DNA from: an uncultured bacterium
Lineage (GTDB): Bacteria > Actinomycetota > Coriobacteriia > Coriobacteriales > Atopobiaceae
Direction: 5' to 3'
Length of the DNA: 64,000 nt
Assembly: GCA_905215465.1 (NCBI GenBank)
Contig: CAJMPT010000003.1
Coordinates: 41,869 to 105,868, forward strand
Positions 58,634 through 64,000 of the stretch are shown here, piece after piece (position 1 is the first letter of the stretch; each line of letters begins with the position of its first letter). Made by a program: the position numbers and the translations under genes. The notes beneath the pieces are model-generated. The model was not told the DNA's origin. It saw nothing but the letters and a program-made list of their open reading frames with translations, and did not search any database.

Positions 58634-60399
58634 CCAAGGCCCGCGGCGAGCCAGCCGGGCTGGTCGGAGCTGACGACGCGTGCGCAAGAATAGGCGTCCT
58701 CAAGCGAGACATGTCCTGTGACCTGCGCGGTGTTGCCGGAAAGGTCAACCACGAGCGCGTCGTTCTTGCCGGGGAGAAGGACACGGACTTCGTCCGCCAC
58801 CGCGTCATAGGCCAGGGTCATCGTGCGGGGGTTTCTCGCCAGGCGCTGGGCCAGGCGGCGCAGGTCCATGCTGTTGGCGGCAAGGAGGGCGTCAATTACC
58901 GTCTGGACGGACGGGGCCTCGCCGTAGCTGGCCGCACGAGCGCAGGCGTTGGTGGAGAAGCACGCGAGCTCCCAGGCAATGTCTCCGTCGCGCGGCTCCA
59001 GGACGGCGCAGATGGGCTCGCCCCCGGGGGAGAGCAGGCCGGTGTCAAAGGCGGCGCTCGAGCCGTCGTCGGTCACGGCAAGGCGGCCCTGCAGGCGCTC
59101 GCGATGGAATGCCATGGTGAGGAAGTCCTTGAGGACGTGCAGGTCAGTACCCCAGTTCTCGGCCTCGGCGGCGCCCGCCAGGTCGGCCAGGAGCCTGTCC
59201 CAGCTGCCAAGGACGGCGTAACGGGCGAGCTCGTCCTCCGGACTGGTGGCCGCGGCGGCGTCCTCGTCCGAGGCAAAGGCGCGCCAGGCCCCCTCCACGC
59301 GGCGAGAAAGGCCCTCCAGGCCCACGGTCTCCGGGGCGTCGCCCGTGACCTCGGCGAGCGTCCAGTGCTTGCCCGCCTGCGCGCGGGCCGTGCGGCGTAG
59401 CGTCACCGTGACGGGGGAGCCGTCGGCGCGCTGGTAGCGCAGGGGAAAGGTCACGTTGCTGCGCGTGCCCTCCAGGGCGTGGGTGGAGCGGGCCAGGCGG
59501 AAGTCCTCCTCGAGCGTGGCCATGGGATCAACGTCTGCGGGAAGCAGCTGGTAGAGGGTGCTGAGCTGCTCGTCAGGGCAGCGGACGTCGGCATAGAAGT
59601 CCTGGGGCAGGTCCGCGTGCGCGCGCTCGGGGCGTGCTGGCGCGGAGGCCGGTGCGGGGGTGGGGACTGCGGCCGAGACGGGCTCGGGCTCCGTGGCGGG
59701 CACGGGCTCCGGCTCGGGGTCCGGGTCAAACGTGATGGTGAGCTTGATGGAGGGCTCGGGCGCGACGGGCGCGGGCTCCGGCTCTGCCTGGGGAGCGGGC
59801 TCAGGCTCCGGCTCCGGCTCTGCCGCAGGCTCAGACGCCACCTCGACCTTGGTGGCCGGCTCGGAAGCGGCCTCCGCCTCGGCGGTCTTCTCCACCGCGG
59901 CCTCTGCCTGGGGCTCTTCATCCGCAGCCGGCTCAGCCACGGGCTCGGGTGCCGGCTCTGCCGCAGGCTCGGTCACGGGCTCGGGCATGGGTTCGGGCTC
60001 CGGCTCAACCGCGGGCTCGACCGCCGCGGGCTTCTCCACGTGGCGGGGCTTCTGGGGCTTCACGGCCTTTGCGCCCTTGCGGTGCTTCCAGGGCTTGCCC
60101 TTGGAGGCGGCCTTCTCTGCGGCGGTGGGCTCGCCGGCGCGCTCGAGCATGCGGTCGAGCTCCTCGTTGCGCATGACGGTGACAAACACCTGGCCCTTCT
60201 TGAAGGCGGTGACCTTGGCGAAGTCGGTCAGGGCCTCGCAGAGCGCGCGGACGTCGGCGCAGCCCAGGTCCTCGGGCCAGATGCCGTCGGCCTCCAGGAC
60301 CTCCGCGACGCGGGCCATCGAGGTCTGCTTGCCCACGCCCAGTTCTCGGCCGAGCAGCCGGTACAGATACAGGGCGTTGCCTGCGGTTATCTTTGCCAT
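58630..60399 (-). CDS. Two-domain protein with a long Pro/Glu-rich linker, function unknown
   Basis: A 589-residue protein. Residues 1-95 resemble a small winged-helix/OST-HTH-like domain (NALYLYRLLGRELGVGKQTSMARVAEVLEADGIWPEDLGCADVRALCEALTDFAKVTAFKKGQVFVTVM); this is an inference from pattern. A Lys-rich patch follows, then about 160 residues of EPEP/EPAAEP repeats, and a C-terminal domain of about 300 residues (DFYADVRCPDEQLSTLYQLLP, STHALEGTRSNVTFPLRYQRADGSPVTVTLRRTAR, GKHWTLAEVTGD) that I do not recognise with confidence. No signal peptide, so probably cytoplasmic. The start at 60399 is the MAKITAGNAL methionine; upstream open frame crosses a hairpin. Stop overlaps convergent cutC by 4 bp. 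Confidence 0.75.
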   Translation of the reverse strand: MAKITAGNALYLYRLLGRELGVGKQTSMARVAEVLEADGIWPEDLGCADVRALCEALTDFAKVTAFKKGQVFVTVMRNEELDRMLERAGEPTAAEKAASKGKPWKHRKGAKAVKPQKPRHVEKPAAVEPAVEPEPEPMPEPVTEPAAEPAPEPVAEPAADEEPQAEAAVEKTAEAEAASEPATKVEVASEPAAEPEPEPEPAPQAEPEPAPVAPEPSIKLTITFDPDPEPEPVPATEPEPVSAAVPTPAPASAPARPERAHADLPQDFYADVRCPDEQLSTLYQLLPADVDPMATLEEDFRLARSTHALEGTRSNVTFPLRYQRADGSPVTVTLRRTARAQAGKHWTLAEVTGDAPETVGLEGLSRRVEGAWRAFASDEDAAAATSPEDELARYAVLGSWDRLLADLAGAAEAENWGTDLHVLKDFLTMAFHRERLQGRLAVTDDGSSAAFDTGLLSPGGEPICAVLEPRDGDIAWELACFSTNACARAASYGEAPSVQTVIDALLAANSMDLRRLAQRLARNPRTMTLAYDAVADEVRVLLPGKNDALVVDLSGNTAQVTGHVSLEDAYSCARVVSSDQPGWLAAGLG

Positions 60400-60414
60400 G
60401 GTGAGCCTCTCTAA

Positions 60415-60452
60415 GAAAACGCGGCGGCACCGCCATGGGCACCGCCGCGCGA
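60415..60452 (-). terminator. Hairpin between trmB and the Pro/Glu-linker gene
   Basis: On the minus strand GCGGCGG and CCGCCGC pair around a GC-rich loop, followed by TTTTCTT and then the ribosome site of the next gene. It probably ends the trmB transcript. Confidence 0.6.
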
Positions 60453-60539
60453 CGTTTCGACCTTCTACCTTACTACCTGCGCGCCGTTTACCGGCTGCGC
60501 GCTCCCGAGCGGCGTGGTCCGGCCATTCAGAGGTCACCG

Positions 60540-61379
60540 CTAGCGGGTTATGCCGTGGCTCCAGTCCCCGCCGGTGCGGGCGGCGCGGTTGCGCAGGTTC
60601 TGGACCGTGGCCTGCATGCCGTGGGGCGCATAGCCGTCAAAGGCAGAGAGGTCCTGCGGAATGTAGCAGGCCAGGCTCATCTCGGCAGTCTGCCGTGGGT
60701 CCTTTGGCGCGGGCTCCTCGGGCGTGCCAAAGAGGGCGAAGACCTTGGCTCCCTGCGCGCTGAGGCGTAGCTCGTACTCGCTGGTGGGAAGCTCGGGGCG
60801 CTCCGCGCGGGCATCGTCCGAGCGCCAGGTCTGGCGATAGCCGGCAAGCTCCCACTGGGTGAGGGCAAACTCGCGCAGCGGCAGGCTGTCGGTGCGCAGG
60901 CAGACCTCGGCGCCGGGCGCCAGCACGTGGCGGTAGTCCATCAGGCGCTCCAGGTTGACCAGGCGCAGGTGGCTCTCGCGCTTGCGGGGGAAGGGCGTGG
61001 GAAAGTTGAGGTAGATGCGCCCGAGCTCGCCCTCGGCAAACATCTCGCGGATGCGCATGCCCGTCCCGGGGACAAACACCACGTTGGGAAGGCCGCTCTC
61101 CACACCGTGCTGCGCCGCGTAGGCAATGCAGACCGGCTCGGAGTCCATGCCAACAAACAGCACGTCAGGCTCCCTGCGGGCCGCCTCGACGGTGAAGGAG
61201 CCCTTGCCGCAGCCAAGGTCCAGACGCACCTCGCGGAAGGGGGTGGCTCCGGCGGGCGCGCAGGCGCTGGCCCAATGCCCCCTCCAGTGGTAGGGGTCGG
61301 GCTCGATGGCGTCCCGGTAGCGCTCCAGGCGCTCTTCCAGGACAAAGTGCTTGGGAAGGCGTGCGTGCATGCCGTGCAT
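60540..61379 (-). CDS. trmB: tRNA (guanine-N7-)-methyltransferase TrmB
   Basis: A 279-residue SAM-dependent enzyme that makes m7G46 in tRNA. SAM site VRLDLGCGKGSFTVEAARREPDVLFVGMDSEP, the YLNFPTPFPRKRESHLRLV motif corresponding to the family's NFPDPWxKxRH segment, and the C-terminal TSEYE motif are present. It is longer than many TrmB proteins because of an N-terminal extension (about 50 residues) and a C-terminal tail. Two ATGs, 61379 and 61370, are possible starts. Confidence 0.88.
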   Translation of the reverse strand: MHGMHARLPKHFVLEERLERYRDAIEPDPYHWRGHWASACAPAGATPFREVRLDLGCGKGSFTVEAARREPDVLFVGMDSEPVCIAYAAQHGVESGLPNVVFVPGTGMRIREMFAEGELGRIYLNFPTPFPRKRESHLRLVNLERLMDYRHVLAPGAEVCLRTDSLPLREFALTQWELAGYRQTWRSDDARAERPELPTSEYELRLSAQGAKVFALFGTPEEPAPKDPRQTAEMSLACYIPQDLSAFDGYAPHGMQATVQNLRNRAARTGGDWSHGITR

Positions 61380-61410
61380 GGTGCTCCGTTTCTGGCGTGG
61401 TTGCGGGAAT

Positions 61411-61437
61411 GAGATAAAGGGACAGTCCCTTTATCTC
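61411..61437. repeat. Short palindrome with GGGACAGTCCC core, copy 3
   Basis: GAGATAAAGGGA and its exact complement flank a CAG loop. It lies in the 60-bp gap between the YfbR-like gene and trmB, 2 bp after the former's stop. Same core as 21558 and 22481 but different arms. Confidence 0.8.
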
Positions 61438-61439
61438 GT

Positions 61440-62105
61440 CTATCCAAGAAGCTGGTCGAGGGTGGAGCCAAAGGAGGGCAGGAACTCCTCCACGAAGTCC
61501 GCCACCTCGGGAAGCTCGGCCGCCGCGGCCTCCACGGCCGCCCGGCAGGTGTCCTCGGCGCTGGCAAACTCCGCGTTTCCGCTGCGCCTCTCGTCCACGC
61601 ACTTGATGAGGGCAGAGATCTTGTCCGCGGCCTTGACCAGGCGCCGCAGGTACGCCTCATCCCCGTCGACGCCGTCCGTCCCGCCAGTCGAGAAGTACGT
61701 CCCGTAGACGTCCCGCAGGTCCTCCGGCAGCGTTGCCAGAAGACGCGCCTCGGCCCCGGCCTCCACGGCCTTGTACGCCTCGTTGATGGTGGCGTCGTGG
61801 TACTTCACGGGCGTGGGCATGTCTCCGGTGATGATCTCACTCGCGTCGTGGAAGAGGCCCAGGACGGCGGCGCGGTCCGCGTCCAGGCGGCGGCCGTGGC
61901 GGGCGTTGCCCAGGCTTGCCAGTACGTGGGCAATGAGCGCCACGTCAAGCGCGTGCTCCGAGAGGTTCTCGGGGCGGGAGCTTCTCATGAGGGCCCAGCG
62001 CTCGATGTACTTCATGCGGGAGAGTATGGCCAGGAAATGGGACTCGCGCGCCCCCGAGGCGGAGACGCGCGAGTCAGAGGCTGGCCTTTGCGGGCACTTG
62101 GACAC
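61440..62105 (-). CDS. YfbR-like HD-domain 5'-deoxynucleotidase
   Basis: A 221-residue HD-family phosphohydrolase. The family motif SHFLAILSRMKYIERWALMRSSRPENLSEHALDVALIAH, the HD pair in FHDASEIITGDMPTPVKYHD and the C-terminal DKISALIKCVDERRSGNAEF match E. coli YfbR, which removes phosphate from dNMPs. I take the GTG at 62105, overlapping the upstream gene's stop as TAGTG, with AGGAGGAG eight bases before it; later starts would cut off the SHF motif. It is co-transcribed with the pyrophosphatase gene. Confidence 0.88.
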   Translation of the reverse strand: MSKCPQRPASDSRVSASGARESHFLAILSRMKYIERWALMRSSRPENLSEHALDVALIAHVLASLGNARHGRRLDADRAAVLGLFHDASEIITGDMPTPVKYHDATINEAYKAVEAGAEARLLATLPEDLRDVYGTYFSTGGTDGVDGDEAYLRRLVKAADKISALIKCVDERRSGNAEFASAEDTCRAAVEAAAAELPEVADFVEEFLPSFGSTLDQLLG

Positions 62106-63772
62106 TAGTCCTGCTCCTCCTGGATCTTCTGGAAGGTGGCCATGAGCGGCGGCACGATCTGCTTCTTGCGGCTCACGACGCCGGGCAGCACGGCCATGCC
62201 GTCCTTGACCTCGACGCCAAAGGCGCGGCGGATGACGTCCTCGGCGCCCTCGCCGTAGTAGAGGAACTCGGTGGTGGAGGACTTAACGTCGGTGAACATG
62301 TAGAACACCATGGGAAGCTCCTCGGCAGCGGCGGCCTCGGCCAGGTACGGCCCGACGAGCTTCTCGGCGGCCTTGCGGCTGTTCTCGGTCATGAAGCTGC
62401 CCTGGCCCACGCCGAACTTGGCGTTGCCGCGGGAGAAGACCTTGAAGTCCTGGTGGAAGACCTCCTCGGCGGTGCGGCCCGTCAGGTCGGCGCCGGCCTC
62501 GAACATGGCGTCGGAGTAGGAGGGGATGTCCTCGCCGCAGATGCGGGCGAGGTCCTCGCCGGCCTTGACGTCAAGCGGGGTGCAGGTGGGGGAGCGGAAG
62601 GCCAGGGTGTCGGACATGATGGCGGAGAGCATCAGGCCGGCGATGTTGGTCGGGATCTCAACGTCGTTCTCCTGGTAGATCTGCCAGAGGATGGTGGAGG
62701 TGCAGCCCACGGGCATGTTGCGGAAGAGCGCGGGGGCAGCGGTCTCGATGGAGCCGATGCGGTGGTGGTCGATGATCTCCATGATCTCGGCCTGCTCCAG
62801 GCCCTCGACCGCCTGGCTGCGCTCGTTGTGGTCGACGAGGATGACGTGCTTCTTCTTGGCGGTCAGGAGGCTCGGGGTGCTCACGAGGCCCTTGTACTTG
62901 CCGTCCTCGTCGATGACGGGGAAGAAGCGGTGGCGGCTGGAGGCGATGGTCTTCTTGGCGTCGTCGACGGAGGTGTTGACGGAGAGCTTGACGATGCCGT
63001 CGCGATGCATCTTGGCGCTGACCGGGATGGACATGCAGATGAGGCGGGAGGCCGCGTAGGTGTCGTACGGCGTGGCGATGATGGCGCAGCCGTGACGCTT
63101 GGCGGAGGCCATGACCTGCGCAGAGACGTGCGCGCCACAGCAGACCACGATGCAGGAGGCGTCGCACTCGACGGCAAACTGCTGGGTCTCGTAGCGGTTG
63201 GTCACCAGGACGAGGTCGCCCTTCTTGACGGTGTCCTCCATCATCTCGGGGGTGGTGCCCACGCGGACGCTGCCCTCGGTGACGGTGGCCTCCGGGTCGC
63301 CGAGCAGCATCTCGCCGTTGAGGGTGGAGACGATGTTGGCGTAGCGCGTGGAGGACTCGGCGATGACCTCGGTGTCAAAGATGTCCAGGTTGGCGTTGGC
63401 GATGTCCTTGACGGCGATGAGGCCGCCTAGGTTGTTCTGCTCGTCGGTGATGCAGAGGGTGTCGGTGCCGGTCTCGCGCATGCGGCTCCAGGCGGCAAAC
63501 AGGCTCATGCCGGCCTCGATGCCGTCCTGCTTCTGGACCTCGCAGTCCTTGATCTGGGGCGTGACGGTGGTGATGAGCTCGGGCTCGGCAAAGCCAAAGT
63601 GCTTGAGCGCGAAGGCGGTCTCGCGGTTGACGGAGCCCGCGCGGCGTGCCTCGTAGATGTCGGTGTTGCCGAGCTTGTTCTTCAGATAGGCGTAGGCGAT
63701 CGCCGAGCAGATGCTGTCGGTGTCGGGGTTGAGGTGGCCAATGACGTTGACCTTGCGGATTGCCTCGGGCAT
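62105..63772 (-). CDS. ppaC: Manganese-dependent inorganic pyrophosphatase with CBS/DRTGG insert
   Basis: A 555-residue family II pyrophosphatase. DHH-type motifs GHLNPDTDSICSAIAYAY at the N terminus and DHHRIGSIE (about residue 370), with the DHHA2 domain at the end. Between residues about 70 and 300 are two CBS parts (DTLCITDEQNNLGGLIAVKDIA; HRFFPVIDEDGKYKGLVST) separated by a DRTGG-like domain. In this class, adenine nucleotides bound by CBS regulate activity. The start at 63772 follows GGAGG. The following HD gene overlaps its stop. Confidence 0.93.
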   Translation of the reverse strand: MPEAIRKVNVIGHLNPDTDSICSAIAYAYLKNKLGNTDIYEARRAGSVNRETAFALKHFGFAEPELITTVTPQIKDCEVQKQDGIEAGMSLFAAWSRMRETGTDTLCITDEQNNLGGLIAVKDIANANLDIFDTEVIAESSTRYANIVSTLNGEMLLGDPEATVTEGSVRVGTTPEMMEDTVKKGDLVLVTNRYETQQFAVECDASCIVVCCGAHVSAQVMASAKRHGCAIIATPYDTYAASRLICMSIPVSAKMHRDGIVKLSVNTSVDDAKKTIASSRHRFFPVIDEDGKYKGLVSTPSLLTAKKKHVILVDHNERSQAVEGLEQAEIMEIIDHHRIGSIETAAPALFRNMPVGCTSTILWQIYQENDVEIPTNIAGLMLSAIMSDTLAFRSPTCTPLDVKAGEDLARICGEDIPSYSDAMFEAGADLTGRTAEEVFHQDFKVFSRGNAKFGVGQGSFMTENSRKAAEKLVGPYLAEAAAAEELPMVFYMFTDVKSSTTEFLYYGEGAEDVIRRAFGVEVKDGMAVLPGVVSRKKQIVPPLMATFQKIQEEQD

Positions 63773-63885
63773 TCGATGTCCTCCGTTGGACGTGCGGTTT
63801 GTACCTAACCCCGCATTGTGCCACGCGCGCGTGGGCAATTCCCAACGTGCAGGAAAACCCCAGACCGTGGGGCAGCGTGCCATTG

Positions 63886-63957
63886 GGTGCCATTGGGGAC
63901 GGGGGTGAATGGCACGCAGGAGCCGGCGTGCCATTCACCCCCGTCCCCAATGGCACC
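63886..63957. repeat. 32-bp perfect inverted repeat upstream of ppaC
   Basis: Arms run 63886-63917 and 63926-63957 (left begins GGTGCCATTGGGGACGGGGG), with an 8-base loop AGGAGCCG. It lies about 115 bp upstream of the ppaC start and merges into tandem repeats to the right. Confidence 0.88.
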
Positions 63958-64000
63958 TTTCACCAATGGCACCTTTCACCAATGGCACCTTTCACCAATG
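63949..64000. repeat. 16-bp tandem repeats running off the window edge
   Basis: AATGGCACCTTTCACC occurs three times head to tail (63949, 63965, 63981) and a fourth copy begins at 63997. The first copy overlaps the right arm of the 32-bp inverted repeat, so the array probably grew from it. Confidence 0.92.

Noticed and set aside
1..64000. tRNA, rRNA, CRISPR arrays, prophage or intact transposase genes
   Set aside because: I looked for cloverleaf-like segments, regularly spaced repeats and transposase motifs and found none; the 16-bp tandem array at the right edge has no spacers.

Overview
The window is GC-rich chromosomal DNA of the kind seen in gut or oral Coriobacteriia (Actinomycetota). 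The best fit is an Olsenella/Atopobium-type organism. This is inferred from the GC-skewed codon use, Tat-dependent lipoproteins, ECF and PTS transporters, a split PurH pathway and the protein families present; no rRNA or other phylogenetic marker is available. I see no tRNA, rRNA, CRISPR array, phage or intact insertion sequence.

Layout. 0-5.7 kb: the Lys-rich tail of an unknown protein, a convergent RecQ helicase, and an ECF transporter operon (S-A-T) headed by a Trp-Trp-Trp leader peptide and an intrinsic terminator. This implies a tryptophan transporter under attenuation. 5.9-12.3 kb: a GntR regulator and mannose-family PTS (IIAB, IIC, IID), divergent from deoC, a mannose-6-phosphate isomerase and a sugar-nucleotide reductase-like gene; the sugar is unknown. 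12.4-21.6 kb: DUF2798 protein, MarR with a palindromic promoter, DegV, an atypical DUF4143 ATPase, an MFS exporter and a MacB/FtsX-type ABC exporter. 21.6-28.1 kb: a ZTP riboswitch with stand-alone IMP cyclohydrolase and AICAR transformylase, mntP under a Mn riboswitch, an amino-acid ABC importer and EngB.

28.2-56.5 kb is the striking part. Four GHKL histidine kinase/LytTR response regulator pairs (plus the stump of a fifth kinase) all lie on the minus strand. Each is divergent from plus-strand genes for exported family 3 glycoside hydrolases (six in all) or small lipoproteins. Four GH3 proteins are Tat lipoproteins with a usual domain order and a calcium-loop-like motif. Two are domain-permuted, Tat-exported and tethered by a C-terminal helix. 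One permuted GH3 is preceded by a 51-residue ORF with a signal-peptide-like segment, and followed by a small membrane protein gene broken by one amber codon. Upstream of three GH3 genes I find 12-bp direct repeats spaced exactly 21 bp, the arrangement LytTR regulators bind. At two of them the gap to a TTAA(A/C)T hexamer is the same 26 nt. This looks like a repeatedly duplicated sense-and-hydrolyse module.

56.6-64 kb: an AbiEi-like/DUF559-like gene bracketed by two nearly identical 57-bp palindromic repeats, cutC, a Pro/Glu-linker protein, trmB, a YfbR-type HD phosphohydrolase and a CBS-containing manganese pyrophosphatase. The edge is a 32-bp inverted repeat running into 16-bp tandem repeats.

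Two repeat families cross the window. The 9-mer GGCGAGAAG (or its complement) occurs at least 18 times, mostly between genes and often as inverted pairs in terminators. Three short palindromes share the core GGGACAGTCCC but have different, self-complementary arms.
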